Translations under genes and position numbers: made by a program
Shown here: piece after piece, positions 54,770-64,000 of the stretch
How the letters are laid out: the number at the start of each line of letters is the position of its first letter
Numbering within the stretch: position 1 is the first letter of the stretch
Assembly: GCA_037447655.1 (NCBI GenBank)
Contig: JBBHKE010001484.1
Coordinates: forward strand, 164,455 to 228,454
Source of the DNA: Zygnema cylindricum
Taxonomy: Eukaryota; Streptophyta; Zygnematophyceae; Zygnematales; Zygnemataceae
Direction: 5' to 3'
DNA length: 64,000 nt
The notes under the pieces: generated by a model
Seen by the model: the letters and a program-made list of their open reading frames with translations, nothing else
What the model was told of the DNA's origin: nothing
The model's database searches: none

Positions 54770-55140
54770 GCTTTATAAAATATTAACCCTAATTCTTGAC
54801 CTAATTTTTTACCTTTCTTTGTGATTCTAACCCTAATTTGTCAACCAGAATCTGAACCATATCCCTAATTTTTTACCTAGACTTTGAACCTGTTTTTTCT
54901 ATTTTTAAACTCAGAAATGACCCTAAATGTTAACCTTGTTATTTTATTAAAAAACCTAATTTTTAACCAGATTCTCAACCATAACTCTGTATTTTTTATT
55001 AATTTTGAGCTCTAACCTTTGATCCGGTTAATCAGTAACCCTGGTTGTTAAAAATTTAGGAAAAGTGAGCCCTAACCCTATTCCTTAACCGTGAACCATA
55101 AAATACTAACTTCATGTTTGAAACCCTAACCCTAATTCCA
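54770..55140. promoter_or_regulatory. Cluster of degenerate AACCCTAAT (telobox-like) motifs upstream of the gene
   Basis: At least nine variants of AACCCTAAT or AACCTAATTTTTxACC occur within ~370 bp just upstream of the start codon. Telobox motifs (AAACCCTA) are known in promoters and leaders of many plant genes. These could be that, or the relic of an interstitial telomeric repeat. Confidence 0.5.
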
Positions 55141-55349
55141 ATCCAGAAGCACTTTTTTCCGAGGAAAATACATAGCAATATGTACAGTTAGAAAAAAAAA
55201 AAAAAAACTGCACATGTAAAATTATAACAACGTTATCTACTTCCGGTGGTAAGAGGAGACTCTCATGTGACAGTTTTGTCGACCGCCATGGCCATGATTC
55301 CAACTGCCATCTAGCAGAAACGTTTGTAAGTCTATGGGAGTGAATATGG

Positions 55350-56065
55350 CCAACTGGACGATACGCGATACGCTTTGTCACGCGTTTGACGCATAGAACA
55401 CAAGTACGATCGTACACTTAGTGCGTTGTACACTTTTTATGTCTGTGCAATTACAACATAGACCGTACAAAATACTGCTACATAGTACGATATGTGAACA
55501 CTTGAGCGATCTCATGTGTTAAGCAATACGCTTCATAAAGCGTTTCCCACATAGGACAAAAGTATAGTACAGTACGGTACCGATCTTATAGCTCGTCACG
55601 AACTGTACGTACTTTTATATGTTGCACGTACGGCATTGACGTACGAAATTATTGCACACCTAAACAAATGAACAGTTACATACGCGATACGCTTTGTGAC
55701 GCATTTGATGCAAAGAACAGAAATCCGATCACACACTTCGTGCGTTGTACAAGCTTCATGTTTCGCACTTACAACAATTGAATTTGTGTAGTAAACAGCT
55801 ACGGTGCGATCAGCTAAACGACTTCATATGTTAAGCAATACTCTTTTTGATACGTTTGACTCTTACATCGACGATTATATGAACTTTGTGTTCTATACTT
55901 GCAAACTTGCCTTCTCACATCACAATTACATATGTGAAGAGTTTAATTGTTTCATGTCTTACGCGATGCGCTTTTTGACGTGTTTGACGCATAGAACAGA
56001 AATGAAATCGCACAGTTCGTGCATTATATGAAATTTATGTTTTGCACACAACATCGACTTTGTGT
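55350..56065. repeat. Tandem repeat, ~150-bp unit, about 5 degenerate copies
   Basis: The motif AATACGCT or GCGATACGCTTT followed by CGTTTGACGCATAGAACA recurs near 55365, 55525, 55684, 55835 and 55963, i.e. at ~150-160-bp steps. Alternate copies are more alike. Confidence 0.7.
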
Positions 56066-56259
56066 AAAAAACATCCACTAGTTGTATGTGAACAGCTTAA
56101 CGGTTGACGAAGTACATTATTGCACTTAACTTGTGCAAGTGGGCATGGATTGGTTCGCCGATTACTTAAGGTGGGGCTCCATGAGGCAAAAAGTGAGGAT
56201 GTTTACCATAAAACATACCTTTTCGTACCATACTTTTTCGATCAAAACATGTTTATTGG

Positions 56260-56990
56260 AGATTTGACAAACTTCGACCATCCAATTTTGTGTTTTCGAA
56301 GCAAAAGCTCATTGTATCTGATGTTTGGCTAGTGTCCTCAACTGCTCTCAAAGAGGACAGTAACAACACACTAAACGTATACAATTGGTACACTTAAAAT
56401 AAAAATATGATCCACGGCGGACAAGTGATGACAATCTTAAAATTGGTAAATGTCAAGTGCCTTTGGAGAGGGTGGATTCAAATCCACCGAAACCAATGAA
56501 AAAATCATTGACAAAGGATATCTTTAAACCCTCCATTTGCCATCCACTACTCTTCGCGAAAAAGAATTTGTGTTTATAACATAATGGCGCAATTCAAACA
56601 ACGATAAAGTACACACGTACAGATCTTGGAATTCAAGACGTAAATTTCGTCCGTCTGTGCATACACGAAGTTCAAATTTTGTGCTTTTAAAATCTTTGAC
56701 TATTCTCAAGGTTTGAACAAAAACCGACGTGGTTACAGTTGCATAAAGCATGTGGGCGATAGCAGCTTTGCTGGCACGACCTGATGGATAAGTGATCAAA
56801 ATACAACTGCAAGTAAACGTGTCCATACGATTACTTGCAACGCATGATGGACGACAACCCTTATTTGGTGTTGTGTCGATGCGCCAACAAATGATCCCTC
56901 GTGTGGTGGAATGATGATCATGTGCGCGCATGTAGTTGGTCAACAGAATGTATGTTGTGGTGTCAAACCCGTTTTGCTTGCCGCTAACAA
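56260..56990. repeat. Unidentified dispersed repeat R2, copy 1
   Basis: It matches 61820-62450 in the same orientation in many short blocks (GTGTTTGGCTAGT-like, TCAAxTTTTGTGCTTTT, CTGATGGATAAGTGA). On the minus strand both copies preserve a TYPSGRASKAAI-like versus TYPSSRVSKECI stretch, so it may descend from a coding transposon. The class is unknown. Confidence 0.5.
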
Positions 56991-57344
56991 GTAGGTCTTT
57001 GGTGGTTTGACAACGAAAAATGTGCGGTATGTGCCGTCAATTAGACTGTGGGTCGGTATTTGACTCACATCTTCGTTGGTCGTTTAGCAAGTTTATAGGA
57101 TTTTGACACAATCACCATCGATTTTTTTCCGTAAAGCTAAATTTACAATAGGGTCGCGAGTTGGATTCGGCTTCGCAAGTTGCGAATGCTAGTCAAGAAT
57201 TTCATTGAAGGTCATGAAACGAGTGGGGTGGCGTACCCTACGGTCGTCGTCATTTTAGGTGCATTTTGACGACAAGAATCACCAACCGACCGTAACGATC
57301 CGTTTGGCTCCAAACACTGGATGGTATACAAATAGATCTATGAT

Positions 57345-57416
57345 CCGACAAGCGTGTACAGAGAAAAAAAAATTATGCGGCAAAAAAAACATTAACACTA
57401 ATAGCAATACACGATG
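57345..57416. mobile_element. Right-end fragment of a 206-bp-type MITE
   Basis: It matches the right end of 36255-36460 (GCGTGTACAGAGAAAA, CATTAACACTAATAGC) and is followed by TA. The left half is missing. Confidence 0.6.
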
Positions 57417-57419
57417 TAG

Positions 57420-59750
57420 TTTTGGTTTATTTGTTAGCATGGAGTTCCATCAAGAGGTGTCTCTTACTTGAGGAAATATTGATTTTCCTATCATTTTGCT
57501 AGTATTTTTTAGGTATAATTGTAATTTGGCTCGTTTAAATACACAACTTGTATCAATATATAATAGAAATAAAAAATATTTTTTATAAAATTTAGAACCA
57601 AGCAAAAATTACATGTTCAAATAGTAAAACATGTTACATAATCTTTTTTTATAATAAAATCGCGAAGTCAAACACCCACCGTAAATAATCCGAATGATTG
57701 AAGGATTAATGTTTGCACACGAGTGGCGTTACGTCGATCTTTCAATGTTGTCGTATATTCATGTAGCGTTGTGTGTTGCTTTGCATCACATCATATACAT
57801 TTTCGGAGAGCGAAAAAAACCATATATTTATCATCTTTGGTTATTATGTTTTCGTCTGCCATATGACATTCTATATGTTACGAGTAAGAAAAACGATAGG
57901 AGGCACTACATTGTAATGTTGACAAACTGATTTTGTGGTTTCTCGTGATTTAACGACACATTAGTTACTTCCCTTTTAGGTGGCGTTAGAATGGCTAAAA
58001 AGGTATTTAGTAGTATTGAGAAAATGGAAAGCAATCGTCTCTTTAGGACCCAACATCTGTATGATGTGTTAAAAAAAAAGGATATATTTGCGCCTTTTTT
58101 TTTCAATAATATGCCCATAATGTTTAATTTTGCAAGATTAGTACAAATCCATTGTTGGGATAGATGCAAAAAAATGGCACTTAACGACCCGTGGATTCTG
58201 ATTTTTCATGGATTACGGGTTAAGGTGTTTATAGCAGTTTGTCACAATTAGTCCATCTCTTAATACATTACAACTTAATCAAAATCGATGGAAAAACCAA
58301 TGCTTAGAGGTGAAATCGACCGTTTTGAGAAAGAATAAATAATATTGGTTTCTTGTTTCTTTACCATCATTAAACCTTCAAAACTTTTAAGAATCATCGC
58401 GTTAATCTCAAAACGTATACAGTTAATACCAATCATTCCGAACGAGAAGAATTATTACCATCATTCACAAGTTACACATTGATAGAAATCGATCGACTGT
58501 TGTCTAATGACGGTCGACAACCCATATCCGAAAATGTCGACTATGCACTCATAAGGTTTTGATGGATATGTTTGAATCAATATTGGAGCATGACTAAAGT
58601 TCAAATCAACCCTTTAAAAAGCGTTTGCATAATCGATATTCCATTCCATTTGCTACTTGCACCCGTCAAAATTGTCACGGGTTCAATTAAGTTGTTAGTA
58701 CCTTGGAGAAACTTTTTCGAATTAATACCAACAAAAAAATACGAATATCACATTTTCTTTTATCGACTATGAAAAAGTAGACGTTTATTTGCAATAATTA
58801 AGACACTTGTCGCACTGATGCTGTACCCAAGCTAAAAATAAAAATGTGTTATTAAAAACCATTTTTTTTTCATTTCAGTGAAAAACATGTACCAATTGCA
58901 AAATATGTGTGCACCATTATGCTTATGATCCCATCTTTTGACAACATATTAGTGGATTGAGTAGATTATTCCCTGATAAATAATTTGTATTCGCATTATA
59001 GCTTACCAATAAAAACGGTTTTGAGCCTTTCATTAAATTTGACATTTTTCTGACCGTTGCAAAAAATCAGATTTTATAGATGTCGACCTTTAAAATAACA
59101 ATGGATTTTTAAGGAAAACGACAAAACAAATCCCTTACTTTTGAACATGGTGACGTGACCTCAAGGGGTGTGTCCATGTAATTCATATTTTGAAGTGGTA
59201 TTTTGTAGTGTTGTGTATCGTTGCGATGAAAAAGCGGTACGTCGGGATAAAAAACTGACGTAAAGGTTTTTTTATAGCGATAACATCGGTTCGAAAGCTA
59301 TAAGCGATATTTGTAAGGTTTATACCGTACAATTGTACGGTTTATTTTGTTATAAGGAAATTATGTTCTTTCGTTATATAGAGTATGGAACAGATCGTCA
59401 TACGTGGCATGCCATGTTACATACAAAGGAAAATATAATATAATATGTTATAAAGTACTAATATTTAACGTACTATATTTTTTTCCACTTATCACAGAAT
59501 AATAATTTGTTGGTCTCAGAGCGATATATCAAGATCCCTCACCGTTCGATAATCGACAACTATCGATATCGGTTTTGTCGTGATAAGTTTATGATACATG
59601 CACAGACTTATCGTGCCAAGATATCGATTCTCGGTAGGCAAAAAAAAAGGGGCATATCGGTTATTGACAAATGGCCACCGATACACAACAATAATATTTT
59701 GTTTTTTAGTGACGACTTTGCAGTACATCGTGAATAACTATCGTGCTAAA
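57420..59750. other. No recognisable gene
   Basis: AT-rich, short open frames only. The ~80-codon frames near 57700 and 58000 show no domain. Confidence 0.4.
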
Positions 59751-59752
59751 AA

Positions 59753-60448
59753 CATTGTATCAGCGACCCTTAATTTTGACCCTATAACATAAAATAAAAT
59801 TAATGATATTTTTATTTTCCTACTTTAACATAGGTACGATTTGATTAGCTTTTATGGCTCTAATTTGGAGGATTTTGAAGTAGTGTAGTGTACAAAATGT
59901 GCAAATCTATACTAAAGTTGCACGTTTTTTTGTAAAATCGTAGTAAAAGAGTGTCACATAACGACATCGAGGTTGGAATGTGAGTGGCGTTGACAGGGGA
60001 AAACGTACTCAAATTTAATTCCTAGTAGTAAAGATTGCGGAAAATCACATGAACTTGTTCTCACATGTTCAAACGTGAACTGCGTGAACGAGGGCTATCA
60101 CGGTAACACTATGGGAATGTGTATCCAAATAAGTAATAAAAGTATTAGCGTTAATGTTTTGTTACTATTTTGTAATTTTTAAAGTAAAAAAGTACAGAAA
60201 TAATATTTACGCTGTCGCGCGCACATGTAAACGTGCTCTGAAAAAAAAACGATGAAATGAGGTCGGTAATGAAATGGCGTACGATTTGACCAAATTCGTA
60301 CATGCACATATTTTAGTGTGAAGATAAAGCAGTTTACAAATTAGAGTTAATGATAAATTAGAATAAATATTTTTTTGTAAAAAATTGAAATTCCCAATCA
60401 GCGTAGATAACGCTAATTGTTTCATTACGCTAATAGCGATTCACGGTG
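59753..60448. mobile_element. MITE K2, left end decayed
   Basis: It is similar to K1 through most of its length. The right end, reversed, reads CACCGTGAATCGCTATTAGC, with TA outside (60449-60450). Confidence 0.7.
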
Positions 60449-60477
60449 TAGTGTTGGGTATCGAGGACCATTTGCCA

Positions 60478-60605
60478 ATATTCGATATATATCGAATTTT
60501 TGGTACCCGATAATCGATATATCGCTTTGATATATCGAAGAGCCAAATATCGCGATATATCGCCAATATATCGGCGATATATCATATGGCCGATATATCA
60601 AAGTT
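60478..60605. repeat. Cluster of CGATATATCG palindromes
   Basis: At least eight (C)GATATATCG or close variants occur within ~130 bp. Isolated ones recur at 41780-41860, 50730-50760 and 61440-61490. Confidence 0.8.
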
Positions 60606-60651
60606 TTTTCAACAAAACTAAAAGCTCTTCTTGCTAGTGTTGCTATTACTA

Positions 60652-61232
60652 CACCGCTAATCGTTATTAGTGTAAAAAAAAATAGCATAAATGCTAATTT
60701 AGTGTTAATATCACTAATTTGTGATTTTGTTTCCAAAAAAAGAAAAACATTAACATTAATTTGGCACTTAACGCCAATTTGTGGGTCGAAAACGTGAGGT
60801 GTACGCTGAGCTGTCATCGATACTATTTCAGGTTCAGGTGTACTATCCTGACAGCTTTCGCCGAAATACGTACTTGTAAGGTTTGGAAATCGTACAAAAC
60901 ATTTTAATTAGAGTAAAATTAACCCTATTTTATTCTATATATTTCGTAATGTTCCGCTCTTTCCGGCGGCTAATTGGTACTGAAATTTAATTTACATGCG
61001 AAACACTTTTAATGTTATATAATTGGGATGTCACGGCGACGCAATGTACGTAAACGAGCTTCTTGTACATCACACTAATTTCAACAAGCGTGGTATAAAA
61101 TGGTTAACCCTAAATAAATACTTTCCATATTAGCGTTAATTCTATTTTAATGTTAACAACACTAGTCTATGATTTTGGGACGAAAAAAACTGCGTCAAAA
61201 TTAGTGTTATTAACACTAATAACGATTAGTGG
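60652..61232. mobile_element. MITE K3 (~580 bp)
   Basis: The left end CACCGCTAATCGTTATTAGT and the right end reversed CCACTAATCGTTATTAGT form inverted termini. TA flanks both (60650-60651 and 61233-61234). The interior is AT-rich and noncoding. Confidence 0.72.
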
Positions 61233-61819
61233 TATATTGCTGCCGCAAGTACTAGCGCTACAAAATTAGTACTTTTTTGCAAGTTACATTTTGCGGCGTC
61301 TACCTTGAAGCCACGGAACGAAAATCACGTTGTATGTGGTGTATCAGACAATTTGTTTGTTTCGCTAAAATAACATATTATATAAAATATTAAATTTAAA
61401 AAAATACTATGTATCGCGATGATTTATGTCGGTCTTGGTGCTATATATCGAGGAGTCTGCTCGATCAATATTCGATATATCGAATATAGAAATTATTGCG
61501 ATATGAATTTACTCAATACCCAGCATTACTATATACAACGAAAAATATAATAGATTATATTATAAAGTACTACTATATAGCATACTATGTTTTTTTCCAC
61601 ATATCACCCATAAAGAACTTGTTGGTCCACTTGTTGCACTACATTACTCGTCTCAACTTCCAACTTGGCATTTTTAGATCTACTCTTAAGGGTGAACCTC
61701 CATCAAACGAAATGTGAAATGGAAAAAAGTGCAATCCGTACAAGGACATATATTATTTTTTTTTAACGTGATTACTGAAGATTCGGCAAGATTCTCCAAT
61801 ATTTTGGGCAACAACGTTG

Positions 61820-62450
61820 ACCGTCCGATTTTGTGTTGTTGAAACAAGTGCTCATTCTATCGGGTGTTTGGCTAGTTTCCCCCCCTTGTTTTCAAAAAAG
61901 AGAATAGATACACATTGGGCGTGTAAAATATGTACACGTGGAAAGGTCACATATGATCCTTGATGGGTGTTAGATAGGAATGTTACATGTGGCATAGGCC
62001 ACGCGCCTTCGCACAGGTCGCAGTCAAATCCACAGAAAACTACCAAACAATCTTTTTTGAAAATGGTCCCAGTTCACCATCCATTGACATCCAAAATTTG
62101 TCGTGCCTGCTTTCTTCAAATTTTTCAGCGACAACATACGAAAGATACAACAACAAACAAAATGACAAATACACAAAGGTACAAAGTGTACATTCACATA
62201 ATTTCAATTTACGACTAATTGCACAGATACGAGTATCAAGTTTTGTGCTTTTGGATTCTTTGACTTTGCTCGTAATCTGAACATGAACCTTCATGGATCC
62301 ACACGAAATAAAGCACGTAGGTGATACATTCCTTGCTGACACGACTTGATGGATAAGTGAACAAAATATTACAACTAGTAATCGGCGCCTGACAAAGAAG
62401 TGGCCAAAGTTCGACTTCAAATAGCGACCGACCAATATCCATTTTTTACG
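61820..62450. repeat. Unidentified dispersed repeat R2, copy 2
   Basis: Partner of 56260-56990, with frames shifted relative to copy 1. Confidence 0.5.
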
Positions 62451-63239
62451 TGGCGACTAAAATGATTCTCAAAGTTTTATTGGATCACCTTGTCAAATTT
62501 TGAAAGAGTATAGATGAAGAATACATAGCACTATCGTGTCAGGCAACAAGAATTTGGTATGAGGATTTAAAAATGCTTATTTTGTTTACTTATACAGTGT
62601 TATACAGTGTGTGAAACGTATATAGTCTAGTGTGATGTTATATATTTGGAGCACATTCACTGATTGAAGATGTATTAATGTTTCAAATATATACTTATAC
62701 GTTTAGGAGAGTTGTGTTACGTTTTGGCTACAATTATTGAGGACAAGGATAGGAATTTAAGGTAAGTTAAAAGCAAAGTTGCAAATATGCGTTAGGGTCG
62801 TTTTTTTTCTTGGACACTCGACCTTGTTGGATAAATTCGAATAGGAGGAGACACTTGATGTTCCATACCGCTGAGCAATGGATTTCACCATGTATCTGAC
62901 CGTTAAGAGTTGGCTTGATATTTCTACGACCGTTTTTATGTTGAGTTGGTCCTGTCATGCTCCGAAGAAAATACGTTGTGAGCCTGTTTAAAGGATATTT
63001 CAATATTTGGTAGTAATTTTCACTTTTAGGCTTATGTTATGATCCGATTGAGGTTTTTAAAAGTCTTTAAAGCGTGCGATGCAAATTGAGGAGACAATTT
63101 TGATTTAAGAAAATCTACATTAGGTTTCGAAAGTGACTTCAAGTTCGTCAAAAGCTAAATGCATGGCAATTATCATGCTTACAAGACTCTTAATAGAGTA
63201 AGGAGATGATTAGTGTGTTGGGTTTTCCAATGGGGTGAT
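62451..63239. other. No recognisable gene
   Basis: AT-rich, short open frames, nothing identified. Confidence 0.4.
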
Positions 63240-63480
63240 TTTGGATTTACTCATACATAATTGGCTCAACTGTACTTATGAAAAATTCGGTCTTTCACAA
63301 GCGCGCCAAACACATTTGATTTCCATGGAATTCTTTCGTGCGTTTGGCATGACGATTTCACTAATGTTTTTACCATTGAGGGGACACCAGATATGTTGAC
63401 AAAGGTTATAATCTACAATTTGTTTGTGAGAGGCGGCCAAAATTAGGCTTGCCTTGAGTTGAAGGGATTCTCATAAATTG
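63240..63480 (+). pseudogene. Decayed Copia RNase H fragment
   Basis: Plus-strand frames show KNSVFHKRAKHI near 63287-63322, then after frame changes IEGTPDMLTK near 63385, i.e. the end of a Copia RNase H. It aligns at DNA level with the relic at 6340-6560. Stops and shifts are frequent. Confidence 0.6.
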
Positions 63481-63677
63481 AAAGGGAATGTTTGAAGACA
63501 TTGTGGAGTATGATGGTTGTGGAATGGATGTTTTTGTGAATCGACATCGATATCGGGTCTGCGTTAAGGTTGTTCAATTGCTTGTTTGTTTGTATGGGCG
63601 GTCTAGGTAGCTATTTTTGGTGTCAATTTGGTCTTTTACAGGTGTCGTAGTTTTGTGGGCACTCATTCCATACACTA

Positions 63678-64000
63678 CACCGCGCATCGTAATTAGAGTA
63701 ATGAAAAAATTAGAGTAAAAAAAGAGAAAAAAATAATTAGAGTAATTTACTCTAATTTATGTGATATAACTTTTTCAAGGAGTGATTTTACTCTAATTTA
63801 TTTAGGTATTCTATATTGGGTTATGTCGGCGATAATTATCCGCGCTGTAATTAATAACACTAAATTATGTAAACGTACAAAAACTGTCAGTCCGTATATG
63901 TTGACATCATTATGACGTTAGTACTATTGTCGCGCTGAATGTCAGTTACGTCGGGACCACCGTCGAAGGTTACATGTAAATTATGCGCAGTTACATAATT
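63678..64000. mobile_element. MITE K4, left end only (cut by window)
   Basis: It starts CACCGCGCATCGTAATTAGA after TA (63676-63677) and continues AT-rich with the family's ACTCTAATTTA blocks. The right end is outside the window. Confidence 0.5.

Noticed and set aside
55350-56065. Tandem array as a CRISPR
   Set aside because: The units are ~150 bp and degenerate, without short identical repeats and spacers, in a plant genome.

Overview
The window looks like nuclear DNA of a land plant with a large, repeat-rich genome. The evidence is one intron-rich gene of a plant-specific protein family, abundant Ty1/Copia LTR retrotransposons, plant-type AACCCTA motifs and long microsatellites. The species cannot be named; a seedless-plant lineage is only a guess. 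No rRNA, tRNA, CRISPR or prokaryotic operon was seen.

Left part (1-37 kb) is mainly nested retrotransposons. Element A (plus strand, only its 3' end present, 1-1158) sits inside a fragment of a P-family LTR. A P/H-family LTR stands alone at 4820-~5995. Element C (minus, 10568-19260) has a perfect 5-bp target duplication AGGCG. It carries element B (plus, 11164-14020) inserted next to its polypurine tract, and a truncated LTR (G, 17478-17971) inside a duplicated gag segment. Element P (minus, 19598-27568) has target duplication CATAC. Element H (minus, ~21905-26473) lies inside P's 5' LTR, and one large deletion now joins H reverse transcriptase to P gag. Element F (minus, 29440-34937) is almost full length, has identical-length 691-bp LTRs and target duplication AGTAC, and lies in a small minisatellite. 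It carries three lesions in gag-pol.

The most interesting signal is shared by F and H: the gag start codon lies inside the LTR, and the open frame then runs through the primer-binding site. That site, GTTATGGGCCCACC, is complementary to the anticodon arm of initiator tRNA-Met rather than to its 3' end. The other P/H LTRs and the A and G LTRs keep an ATG at the corresponding place. Element C instead has a degenerate version of the ordinary TGGTATCAGAGC-type site.

Centre-right (39.6-54.8 kb) holds one minus-strand protein gene of at least 14 coding exons, with junctions and phases that fit throughout except for one unresolved stretch near 50 kb. It encodes a ~1.6-kDa-residue-scale (about 1,570 aa plus the missing stretch) low-complexity, probably nuclear protein of a plant family of unknown biochemical function. 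Its introns hold microsatellites, a 42-bp minisatellite that copies the 3' splice-site region of an exon, and a MITE. Upstream are degenerate telomere-like motifs and a ~150-bp tandem array.

Right part (55-64 kb) has no recognisable gene. It holds several members of a TA-flanked MITE family, a cluster of CGATATATCG palindromes, a pair of unidentified dispersed repeats and a decayed Copia RNase H. For one MITE (36255-36460) the empty target site survives in an inverted copy of the host repeat at 8.39 kb.
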